Source: SIG435 sp045530725
Lineage (GTDB): Bacteria > Bacillota > Clostridia > UMGS1810
NCBI GenBank assembly: GCA_045530725.1
Contig: JAZSCT010000021.1
Location: 1 to 64,000 of the forward strand
Length of the DNA: 64,000 nucleotides
Reading direction: 5' to 3'
Positions 1 through 7,347 of the stretch are shown in pieces (position 1 is the first letter of the stretch; the number at the start of each line of letters is the position of its first letter). The translations under genes and the position numbers were made by a program. The notes beneath the pieces are model-generated. The model ran no database searches. It saw only the letters and a list, made by a program, of their open reading frames with translations, and was not told where the DNA came from.

Positions 1-13
1 TTATTTTTTTCAT
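1..13 (-). CDS. start of a protein gene cut by the window edge
   Basis: Only the first four codons (M-K-K-I) of a minus-strand gene lie in the window, starting at ATG 11-13. The start is supported by an AGGAGG ribosome binding site eight bases upstream. A start rich in lysine followed by isoleucine would suit a signal peptide, but four codons cannot show this. A TATAAT-like box lies about 40 bases upstream (minus strand, near 60-65). The product cannot be named. Confidence 0.5.
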
Positions 14-17
14 AGTT

Positions 18-85
18 AAATCCTCCTAATGTTTTTATTTTGACTGGCAGGTCTTTTTTATTATATCACATTAGGAGGATTTTTC
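18..85. repeat. 14-bp inverted repeat containing the ribosome binding site of the edge gene
   Basis: The sequence AAATCCTCCTAATG at 18-31 is repeated inverted at 67-80 and is followed by a T-run on the plus strand. On the minus strand the right-hand arm would pair with the AGGAGG ribosome binding site of the gene that begins at position 13. A TATAAT box lies between the arms, so a transcript from that promoter would lack the pairing arm, while a read-through transcript would carry it. On the plus strand it could act as a terminator. Confidence 0.4.
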
Positions 86-105
86 TCATCGGTTAACCTA
101 TATTG

Positions 106-171
106 AACCACGCGACTATCGCGTGGTTTTCGTTATACAAACAAAGGAAAGTATCCGAATGGATACTTTCC
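106..171 (-). terminator. two hairpins downstream of the HAD phosphatase gene
   Basis: The stem GGAAAGTATCC/GGATACTTTCC (146-156 with 161-171) is followed on the minus strand by a T-rich run and fits an intrinsic terminator for the gene ending at 247. A second perfect hairpin, AACCACGCG/CGCGTGGTT (106-128), lies just beyond. It is followed by TTTT on the plus strand and could work in that direction too. Confidence 0.65.
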
Positions 172-246
172 TTCCTTAAAAATATTATCTTTTTCTTGGT
201 ACATCCGTTTATATTTCCCCTTGTCGTTTTGCGTTATGAGGAATTT

Positions 247-1029
247 TTACATTTCACGGAGAACTTCGCCGATGTCTTTAAATATATACTCCGGCTTGAT
301 GTGGCTTTTTCCCACATCATCCATAGTTGTCTCCCCGCTAAGTACAAGTATCTGGCTTATCCCTGCATTCACACCGCAGGCGATATCTGTATAGATTCTG
401 TCACCGATAACAATAGTTTCTTCCTTTGAAAATCCTGTCTTCTCCATAGACAGAAGTGCCATCTCTGGCTCAGGCTTTCCGATAAATTTCGGTCTCTTGC
501 CGCTGCACTTGTAAAGCATCTCACAAAACGATCCGCAATCGGGAACATAGCCGAAAGATGTGGGACACACCCAGTCGGGATTGGTTGCCACATAGTGAAT
601 GTCATCAAGGAGAAGTATGCAGGCATCTTCAAACTTTTTGAATGTCATTTCGTTGTCATTTGAAATACACAGACAGTCAATACCCTCTTCTCTCTTGTCG
701 GTTATATTAAGTCCTGCATCCTTAAGTTGCTTTTTGAATGATTCTGTACCGAATGCATATATTTTTTTGTATGCCATTTTCTTAAGATAGAAAATTGTAG
801 CGTCTGTACTTGTAAGGAAATCTTCGGCAGTAGATTCTATCCCGAGTTTTTTCAGTTTGGATATATATGCATCCACACCCTTGGAGGAATTGTTGGTCAT
901 AAATATGTATTTGCCGCCGATTTCCTTAATCTTTGCGAGAAAATCAAGTGTCGGCTCAAAGATATTATCCCCAAGATACAACGTGCCATCCATATCCATC
1001 AAAAATAGTTTCTTATCTTTAATACTCAT
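247..1029 (-). CDS. HAD-superfamily phosphatase, NagD/4-nitrophenylphosphatase type
   Basis: A 260-residue cytoplasmic HAD hydrolase of subfamily IIA, which removes phosphate from small sugar or nucleotide phosphates. Motif I is D12-M-D14-G-T, motif II is the T45-N-N segment, the motif III lysine is in GKPEPEM (about 184-190), and motif IV is GDRIYTD (209-215). The cap segment between motifs II and III fits the NagD class. The start at 1029 is chosen over an upstream ATG at 1047 because AGGAG lies seven bases before it. It overlaps the end of the upstream GDPD gene by a few bases only if the longer start is used. The two genes look co-transcribed, so a role in glycerol-phosphate or lipid turnover is possible. 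The exact substrate is not readable from sequence. Confidence 0.88.
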   Translation of the reverse strand: MSIKDKKLFLMDMDGTLYLGDNIFEPTLDFLAKIKEIGGKYIFMTNNSSKGVDAYISKLKKLGIESTAEDFLTSTDATIFYLKKMAYKKIYAFGTESFKKQLKDAGLNITDKREEGIDCLCISNDNEMTFKKFEDACILLLDDIHYVATNPDWVCPTSFGYVPDCGSFCEMLYKCSGKRPKFIGKPEPEMALLSMEKTGFSKEETIVIGDRIYTDIACGVNAGISQILVLSGETTMDDVGKSHIKPEYIFKDIGEVLREM

Positions 1030-1039
1030 AGTATTTCTC

Positions 1040-1765
1040 CTATTCAAGTATATTTGTGGTGATGTAATCTACACCCATATCTACAAGTCTTTCGGCATCT
1101 GATTTATCATCACATGTCCAGCTGTTGACTTCAAGTCCCATACCGTGCACTCTATCTATAATTTCTTTTGTAAGGTTACGGTATTTGATATCAAGATCAA
1201 ACATGTACTTTTTCATAGTCTCGAATATTTCTTTATCAATATTCTCCTGACTTGTAAGGAACTGTATCTTTGCATCGGGAAGAAGTTTTCTCAAAATGAT
1301 AAGATTATCCATCTTAAATGAAATAAAAACTGTTGAATACACATAGTCATTTTCTCTTATTTCATCAACGATTTTGTGTATGTATTTTGCTTCCATAGAG
1401 TTCTTTATTTCAAGAACGGCAACTTTGTCATACTTTTTGCAGATGCTTATGTAATCATAAAGATCCGGCATATAATAATCAGAACGATTCTCTTCGATTC
1501 GCGGATTCTTAAGAAGCATTTTTTTAAGGGAAGAATAACGTGTCTTTTCTACGATTTTTTTCTTACCTGCCATTCTCAGTGTATTGTCATCGTGAAACAC
1601 AATTATCTTGCCGTCTTTTGTTACGTGAACATCTGTTTCTATGCCATGATAACTTCTGTTTGCAGCCGCAACAAATGCTGCTGAAGTATTTTCACATTCA
1701 AGACCGCTAAGTCCTCTGTGAGCAATTATTTTTACCTGATTCTTGCTAAATTTTACCGTGTCCAT
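1040..1765 (-). CDS. glycerophosphodiester phosphodiesterase
   Basis: A 241-residue GDPD-family enzyme that hydrolyses glycerophosphodiesters to glycerol-3-phosphate and an alcohol. The hallmark residues are present: H16-R17 in the AHRG motif, E25-N-T, E43-x-D45 and H58-D59. The chain is a single TIM-barrel domain with no signal peptide, so it should be cytoplasmic (UgpQ-like rather than exported GlpQ). The start at 1765 has a GGAGG site five bases upstream. A longer reading frame to 1813 has no such site. It lies directly upstream of the HAD phosphatase with almost no gap, suggesting one operon that recycles phospholipid head groups. Confidence 0.9.
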   Translation of the reverse strand: MDTVKFSKNQVKIIAHRGLSGLECENTSAAFVAAANRSYHGIETDVHVTKDGKIIVFHDDNTLRMAGKKKIVEKTRYSSLKKMLLKNPRIEENRSDYYMPDLYDYISICKKYDKVAVLEIKNSMEAKYIHKIVDEIRENDYVYSTVFISFKMDNLIILRKLLPDAKIQFLTSQENIDKEIFETMKKYMFDLDIKYRNLTKEIIDRVHGMGLEVNSWTCDDKSDAERLVDMGVDYITTNILE

Positions 1766-1851
1766 ATTATCCTCCAAAAACTCTTTTAAGTCCCTCAGAC
1801 TATATTTTATCATATTTAAGATTATTTACAATATGCGTCCTTATTTTAAAA

Positions 1852-1904
1852 ACAAAAAAGACATACCGAAACAAAGTACTATATTGCTTTGCTCCGATAT
1901 GTCT
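1852..1904 (-). terminator. terminator of the pyrophosphatase gene
   Basis: On the minus strand the arms AGACATATCG and CGGTATGTCT (with an inner CAAAG/CTTTG pair) form a long hairpin followed by TTTTTT. It lies 56 bases after the ppa stop codon and has the form of an intrinsic terminator. Confidence 0.75.
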
Positions 1905-1959
1905 CAAAGTGTCTGTCTAAATATAATAAGTATAGCAGAATTTGTAGTTTTGTCAAAAA

Positions 1960-2490
1960 TTATCTGCAATAATTGTCGATATAGTTCTGAATAGCCGCTT
2001 CGATGATCTTTTCTGCATCTTCCTTGCCCTTCACTTCGTTTACCACAGTATCCTTCTCTTCAAGTTCCTTATATACTTTGAAGAAATGTGTCATTTCTTC
2101 AAATATATGCTTAGGTATCTCAGAAATATCCTTATAGGAATTGTATGTAGGATCCTCAAATGGAATTGCAATGATCTTTTCGTCAAATCTGCCGTTGTCC
2201 ATCATAGTGATTACGCCTATAGGATAGCATCTCACCATTGTAAGAGGGTTTACCCTCTCTGAACACAACACAAGCACATCAAGAGGGTCAAGGTCATCTG
2301 CATAAGTTCTCGGAATGAATCCGTAGTTTGCAGGGTAATGTGTGGATGTGTACAGGATTCTGTCAAGCATCAGAAGTCCTGTTTCCTTGTCCATTTCGTA
2401 CTTGTTTTTGCTTCCCTTTTCGATTTCGATAACAGCAACAAAGTCACTTTTTGAAATCTTCTTAGGGTTAATGTCATGCCATATATTCAT
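1960..2490 (-). CDS. ppa: inorganic pyrophosphatase (family I)
   Basis: A 176-residue soluble family I pyrophosphatase, which splits pyrophosphate to two phosphates and pulls biosynthetic reactions forward. The family signature D65-D-L-D-P-L-D71 carries the metal-binding aspartates. The conserved YPANYGFIP segment (52-60) and the glutamate/lysine pair near residues 22-30 are also present. Length matches bacterial family I enzymes. Many Firmicutes instead use the unrelated manganese family II enzyme, so a family I enzyme is a mild lineage marker. Its own terminator follows. DUF1292 and ruvX lie just upstream on the same strand. Confidence 0.95.
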   Translation of the reverse strand: MNIWHDINPKKISKSDFVAVIEIEKGSKNKYEMDKETGLLMLDRILYTSTHYPANYGFIPRTYADDLDPLDVLVLCSERVNPLTMVRCYPIGVITMMDNGRFDEKIIAIPFEDPTYNSYKDISEIPKHIFEEMTHFFKVYKELEEKDTVVNEVKGKEDAEKIIEAAIQNYIDNYCR

Positions 2491-2510
2491 ATAAATTCTC
2501 CTCTTGTTTT

Positions 2511-2807
2511 TTAGTCAACAAAGTCAAATTCTTCGCCCATTCTGTCTTTGAACATATCAAATGCACGATCAAGTTCATCATCATCTTCAATAGCCACAAG
2601 TATGTCTTCTCCATCTACACTTTCAAGGCGCATAAGGATAACATCTGCATCTTCATCGCTTCCGTCATCAGGCTCTACAAGTGCTACATACTCCTTAGAA
2701 TCCATTTCAAAAGCGTCAATGAGTTCAAGTTCTATTTTGTTTCCGTTTTCATCCTCAAAGGGAATGATCTTTGTTTCTTCTTCATTCTTTGTAAAATTGT
2801 CGTTCAT
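2511..2807 (-). CDS. DUF1292 family protein
   Basis: A 98-residue, very acidic protein with the pattern of DUF1292: a short beta-rich core with PFEDENGNKIELELIDAF-type strands and an acidic C-terminus. The function of the family is unknown. The start at 2807 is preferred over 2825 because AAAGGA lies nine bases before it, while it abuts the upstream ATG. In many Clostridia this gene sits next to ruvX and an IreB-type gene. Here it follows ruvX by 78 bases, which supports the assignment. Expression probably depends on the ruvX transcript. Confidence 0.8.
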   Translation of the reverse strand: MNDNFTKNEEETKIIPFEDENGNKIELELIDAFEMDSKEYVALVEPDDGSDEDADVILMRLESVDGEDILVAIEDDDELDRAFDMFKDRMGEEFDFVD

Positions 2808-2884
2808 TTTTTTCATTCCTTTCATTTATTATAAAGATTTTTATGTATCTCATACCTTTTCACGTTGTGGAGGTTTTTTACATC

Positions 2885-3298
2885 TCATTTACTGTCAAGA
2901 TAACTTTGTAGTATTATGGATGCTGCTACAGTATCCACTACCTTCTTTCTGTCTTTGCCCTTTGTTCCTGTTACGTGAAATATCCTGTCGGCACTTACGG
3001 TAGTGAGCCTTTCATCCCATAAGACTATTTTAGCATCATTTGAGATTTTTTCAAGACTTTCTTTGAATTCAAGTGTGATTTCTCCACGAAAACCTATACT
3101 CCCGTCCATATTTTTGGGCATTCCAAGGACTATTTCCGTGGGTTTGTATTCCGCTATTATCTTCTCTAAATTTACCATCATTTTTTCAAAGACCTTATTT
3201 TCAAGAGTGCATATCCCCTGAGCGGTTATTTCTAAAGGATCGGAAACACTTATACCAACCCTTCTGTCTCCATAGTCTATACCAAGTATTCTGCCCAT
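2885..3298 (-). CDS. ruvX: putative pre-16S rRNA nuclease / Holliday junction resolvase-like protein
   Basis: A 137-residue RuvX/YqgF protein with an RNase H-like fold. Members process the 5' end of pre-16S rRNA, and some are described as Holliday junction resolvases. The conserved acidic residue sits in GIDYGDRRVGIS (6-17), followed by the GMPKNMDGS loop, the WDERLTT segment and the final DTVAASIILQ helix. Length is typical. It starts 12 bases after the decayed gene at 3310-3792 and is followed by DUF1292, the usual clostridial neighbour. Confidence 0.92.
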   Translation of the reverse strand: MGRILGIDYGDRRVGISVSDPLEITAQGICTLENKVFEKMMVNLEKIIAEYKPTEIVLGMPKNMDGSIGFRGEITLEFKESLEKISNDAKIVLWDERLTTVSADRIFHVTGTKGKDRKKVVDTVAASIILQSYLDSK

Positions 3299-3309
3299 TA
3301 TTTTTCTCC

Positions 3310-3792
3310 TTATTTGTCAAAATATTTTATGATGGAAGATACGTTATCATTCATAGTTTTCATATAAGAAAGGAACTCTTCCTGATATTTGTAATCTCTG
3401 TCAACTATTCCCTTATTTGAATTTATGTTTGGAAAATGATTGTTTTTGTATCGGGGATCATTGTCCATATATCTGCACCAATGCCATCCTACAAAGACCT
3501 TCGATTCAAGCATAGCCAGAACGAAACTCTGATAGTAATTTCCTCTCTCTTTCTGTGTTTCAACTGTCCAGCCAACACCTGCTTGATTGGTCAGTTCTGA
3601 ATCAGGGGTGCAGGCATCCATACCCTTTACATACCACTCGGCATTGATAAGAGGCTTACCTGCCCAGCGCTACCACTGATCCACCTGAGGCATATCAGCA
3701 GTCCAGGCATTACTTTCTGCAAAAACCTGAACACTTCCAACTAATTAAAAAATTATTGTAACTAATATAAGATATGCAATAATCTTTTTCAT
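3310..3792 (-). pseudogene. decayed secreted glycoside-hydrolase-like gene with two in-frame stops
   Basis: Reading the minus strand from ATG 3790-3792, one frame gives a signal peptide (MKKIIAYLILVTIIF), then TAA, then LVGSVQVFAES and a short stretch. A TAG follows (near 3671), and then an open tail of 117 codons to 3310. A GGAG ribosome binding site lies upstream. The tail has NAEWYVKGMD, a GWTV segment and GWHWCRYMDND...NSNKGIVD, which resemble the C-terminal part of agarase-like glycoside hydrolases. The mature remnant is far too short for such an enzyme, so the catalytic middle is deleted as well as interrupted. No frameshift is needed to read the remnant. The family call is from memory of conserved segments and is moderate. 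Confidence 0.75.
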
Positions 3793-3795
3793 TTT

Positions 3796-6033
3796 TTAAA
3801 TCTCCTTATTAAGCATTTTTATTGCCAGAAATACGTTTTCATTTGCAAGGGTTTTCATAACACCAAGGTTTTTTTCTATTCCTTCCTTTATGCTGTCCAT
3901 ATTCTTATAGCAATAGTCAAAAGTCTCTTTTAACCCTGACATACTGAGTTTTTCCACATCAACATAGTATGGGCAATTTGCATACTCAAGGAAACTCTTT
4001 ACCTTGGGATCATATGACAGTCCTATCACAGGCACTCCCACTCCGAATGAATATATGAGAGAATGAAGTCTCATGCCAAGAGTGATGGAGCATTTTTTGA
4101 ATATTCCTTTAAGAACAGCACCGTCATACTGCTTGTCAATCACAGCACCCTTATGTTTCATAGATGCAAGGATTTTTTTGGAAAATTCAAAGTCATTTGG
4201 ATACTGCATAGGAATAAACAAAGGATAAAGATTGTATTCTTTACATATTTCGTCAAGATTTATCACAATTTCCCTTTCGAAATACTTCTGTGCGTTTTTC
4301 CAGTTTCGAAGGCTTACGGCTATTATTCCCTTATCCTTTGGCACTGAGTAGGAATCAAGGATTTTCTCAACAAATTCATCATCTGCACATTCAAGAGTGA
4401 AGGTAGGATCGGCTGTAACAGAGATTTTTTCATTTGTTACACCGATTTGTCTTAAAAATTCCATAGAATCCTTTTCTCTTAGTGTGATAAGGTCGGCTCG
4501 GTTGAATTCCCTTACCGTACTTTCGATATTTTTCTTCTTATCTACAGGACCTACTCCGTTTGCATATACCATAACGGGAAGATGCATACATTTGGCAAGT
4601 CGCATAAGAAAGAGATAGTACATTATAGACTTGGTGCTTGTCACATCCTGAATGAGACTTCCGCCACCGCTTATAAACACTTTTGTCTTTTTCATAGCGG
4701 AGAGGATTTTTATGATATTTATTCTCTTGAGTGATTTAACATTGTACTTTTCTTCTGTTTCCTTAGGGTTGTCCGAAAGCACCACAATACTTAAATCCTC
4801 GTCACATTCTCTGAAACTTTCTGTCATGGCAGCAAGGAGAGTATCGTCACCGCTGTTATTGAATCCGTAATATCCTGATATCATAAAGTCGTATGTTTCT
4901 CTCTTCTCCCTTTCAAGAAGAGCATCATATGCTTTGATATTACTTTTTGCCATTGCGGATATGGAGTAATTTTCTGACACAGTGTGCTTGCCGAAAGAAA
5001 TAAGTTTGTCCTTTTCTTCATGGGTCATTTCATATACTCTTACAATATCCTGAAACAGCATATCCGATGTCATTATCTCACAACCTCTGCCTGTGAAGTT
5101 CGTATCAAGGCAAAGGCTTAGTTTATCTTCATCAAATACTCCTATATATCCACCGAAACCTCCAAGGATAACCACATTTCCTGCACTCATCGCCTCAAGT
5201 GCCACACGACTGATACCCACTACCACATCTGCCATAGCGGTAAACTTATACACATCTGTCCTTGCACCTGCAAGGTGGAAGAGTTTTGTTCCGTGACCTT
5301 TATTGAAGGCAGAAGTTCGTCTGTCTATTGTGTCATATTCTGTTCCTGATCCTACGATGATAATTTTTGCATTGGGGATCTTACGAAGAATATCTTCCCC
5401 TTTTTCAAGAAGTCTGAATGCACCGTCGCAGTTACCTTCATCAAGTCTTGACACATATACAATCTTAAAATCATCATCCGATATCTGAAATTCTTCAAGC
5501 AAATCGGAATAATCCACTTCAGAAGAAAATGTTTCCTGATTGATACCGTTGATAGTAAGATGTATTCTTTCATCAGGGATAGAATAAATATCTTTTACAT
5601 ACTTTTTCACATCTTCACTTACACAGATGGTTTCCTGTCCCCAGTTGGTTAGAATCTTAAAAAGAAATCCCGATGAATACACCCCGTGTACTGTAGTGAT
5701 GAAGGGAGTCCTTGTGACTTTGTTTACAAGTGAGCACACAAAAGCAGGGATACGTGCATGAGCGTGGATGATGTCTATTCTTTCATCCCTTACAATCTTT
5801 TTGATAGTACGGTATGACTTAAGAATATCAAGAGGGCTTTTGGCTGTAAGAGGGGCATAGTAATGTCTTATGCCTGACTTTTCAAGTTCTTTTTCATATA
5901 CACCGCCGCTTGATACTGCATATACGGTGTATCCGTTCTGAGAAAGGTACTTTGCAAGTTCTACCACGTGGGTTTCTGCGCCGCCAATCTCTAAGCCCAT
6001 AAGAGCCATAAGAATTCTTCTGTTTTTTTGCAT
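3796..6033 (-). CDS. csaB: glycosyltransferase (GT4) fused to CsaB-type polysaccharide pyruvyl transferase
   Basis: A 745-residue cytoplasmic protein with two enzymes in one chain. Residues 1-370 are a GT-B fold glycosyltransferase of family GT4 (GGAETHV near 17-23, the C-terminal SRVALEAMSAGN donor-site segment). Residues 380-745 match the CsaB polysaccharide pyruvyl transferase (GYYGFNNSGDDTLL at its start, FISGGGSLIQD, GVGPV, and the MRLHSLIYSF segment near the end). CsaB relatives add ketal pyruvate to secondary wall polymer, creating the ligand for SLH domains. SLH proteins are encoded at 34669-37249, which fits this role. ATG 6033 has AAGGAGC upstream. The decayed gene starts three bases after its stop codon. 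Confidence 0.88.
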   Translation of the reverse strand: MQKNRRILMALMGLEIGGAETHVVELAKYLSQNGYTVYAVSSGGVYEKELEKSGIRHYYAPLTAKSPLDILKSYRTIKKIVRDERIDIIHAHARIPAFVCSLVNKVTRTPFITTVHGVYSSGFLFKILTNWGQETICVSEDVKKYVKDIYSIPDERIHLTINGINQETFSSEVDYSDLLEEFQISDDDFKIVYVSRLDEGNCDGAFRLLEKGEDILRKIPNAKIIIVGSGTEYDTIDRRTSAFNKGHGTKLFHLAGARTDVYKFTAMADVVVGISRVALEAMSAGNVVILGGFGGYIGVFDEDKLSLCLDTNFTGRGCEIMTSDMLFQDIVRVYEMTHEEKDKLISFGKHTVSENYSISAMAKSNIKAYDALLEREKRETYDFMISGYYGFNNSGDDTLLAAMTESFRECDEDLSIVVLSDNPKETEEKYNVKSLKRINIIKILSAMKKTKVFISGGGSLIQDVTSTKSIMYYLFLMRLAKCMHLPVMVYANGVGPVDKKKNIESTVREFNRADLITLREKDSMEFLRQIGVTNEKISVTADPTFTLECADDEFVEKILDSYSVPKDKGIIAVSLRNWKNAQKYFEREIVINLDEICKEYNLYPLFIPMQYPNDFEFSKKILASMKHKGAVIDKQYDGAVLKGIFKKCSITLGMRLHSLIYSFGVGVPVIGLSYDPKVKSFLEYANCPYYVDVEKLSMSGLKETFDYCYKNMDSIKEGIEKNLGVMKTLANENVFLAIKMLNKEI

Positions 6034-6098
6034 AACGTATGCTCCTTTCTGTGAATAATCAAAAAATATTCACAGGAATATAAATCTGCAGGATTCAT

Positions 6099-7184
6099 TT
6101 ACAAACAAAACCGATACCTGCCCTTGCCAATGCCTTTTACTTCTTCTATAATATTGCATTGTTTCATCTTTGAAATCAAAACCCCGGCTGCAGAATATGA
6201 AATATCACATATCTCTGATACATCTTTTCTTCCGAAGGGTTTTTGTGACCCGACTGCTTTGTAGAGCATTTCTATACTGGTCTTTGTCTGAATATTAAAT
6301 TTCATTTCTTTTATTTTTTGTTCAATAGCCACATTTTCTTTGCCAATAGCCACATTTTGCCCATCAAAGATATACTTTATATGCAGATATCTGTTTTTCA
6401 GTTCGTTATTTTCGTTGAGCAAAAGATTCCTTATAAATTTTTCTAAATAAACTGTTGTTTCATACACCTTTTCCTTTAAGTTTGTATAATTGGCTCTTAC
6501 AAGTGCATTTCTGAAATACCATGCGTTTGAGTAAAATATATCATTTTCTGCATCATATCCCAACGACCTTAAATATTTGATGAAAAACACCGCTGTTGTC
6601 CTGGTGTTTCCCTCGCCAAAGATATGAATTTGCCACAATCTGGATATAAAATACGCCAGATGACGGATAATCTCATCATTAGTCAGTCCTTTGTAACTGA
6701 ATTTTTTCTCTTGGGAAAAATCATATTCCAAAGTTTCGCGAAGTTCTGTGGCATTACCATATAAAACAGTTGCACCATCCAGTACCCATTCTTTCTTTGT
6801 AATATTATAATCACGAATTCTGCCTGCATGTTTGTAAATCCCTGTAAACAGTTTTTTGTGGATTCCTATATATTCACTTGGAGAAAAAGAAAATGATTTT
6901 TCCGAAAGAATTGCAGCAATACGAACAGAAACTTTGTCAGCCTCTTCTGTCCTGTCATATTCTGATTTTTTCGGTTTTGATTCATAATAACTTTCGATCT
7001 GCTTTTGTGCGTCGGTTATTGATATATTGCCCTCTATATTTTCTATCGCTGTTTTTTTCAGTTTTTCCGATGTTTCCAGTCCATCTACTGCCTGCAATCC
7101 TATAGCAGTGCTCCAGATGTATCCCTTATATTTTTTGTTTGGCTCTGATTGTTTTATATATTCTTCAAATGGATCGTTATACAT
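6099..7184 (-). CDS. Fic family protein (probable AMP-transferase)
   Basis: A 361-residue Fic-domain protein. Fic enzymes usually transfer AMP from ATP to a hydroxyl side chain of a target protein. The active-site loop is HIFGEGNTRTTAVF, a variant of HPFxxGNGR in which the catalytic histidine, the acidic residue and GNxR are kept. The Fic_N-like region precedes it and a winged-helix segment follows (KDVSEICDISYSAAGVLISKM), so DNA or partner binding is likely. I choose the ATG at 7184, with GGGGTG five bases upstream. The longer start at 7238 has no ribosome binding site. It stands alone, divergent from the gene at 7348, with no antitoxin partner gene visible. Confidence 0.85.
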   Translation of the reverse strand: MYNDPFEEYIKQSEPNKKYKGYIWSTAIGLQAVDGLETSEKLKKTAIENIEGNISITDAQKQIESYYESKPKKSEYDRTEEADKVSVRIAAILSEKSFSFSPSEYIGIHKKLFTGIYKHAGRIRDYNITKKEWVLDGATVLYGNATELRETLEYDFSQEKKFSYKGLTNDEIIRHLAYFISRLWQIHIFGEGNTRTTAVFFIKYLRSLGYDAENDIFYSNAWYFRNALVRANYTNLKEKVYETTVYLEKFIRNLLLNENNELKNRYLHIKYIFDGQNVAIGKENVAIEQKIKEMKFNIQTKTSIEMLYKAVGSQKPFGRKDVSEICDISYSAAGVLISKMKQCNIIEEVKGIGKGRYRFCL

Positions 7185-7347
7185 ATCTTCACCCCGGTCA
7201 CCCGGATACAGGCTCTTCATTAGTGCCTGATATCCCATTATAAATATATTTTAACACAATCCTTACATTATTTCAACATTTTACTTATTTACAATGTATA
7301 TTATATGATGTAAAATATAATTATCTTTCAGCGAAAGGAGTACATAT

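Noticed and set aside
3310..3792. Stop-codon recoding in the decayed hydrolase gene
   Set aside because: Both TAA and TAG interrupt it, all other genes use normal stops, and the catalytic core is missing anyway.
6099..7184. Fic protein as part of a toxin-antitoxin pair
   Set aside because: No small partner gene lies on either side. The upstream gene is divergent and the downstream gene encodes wall enzymes.
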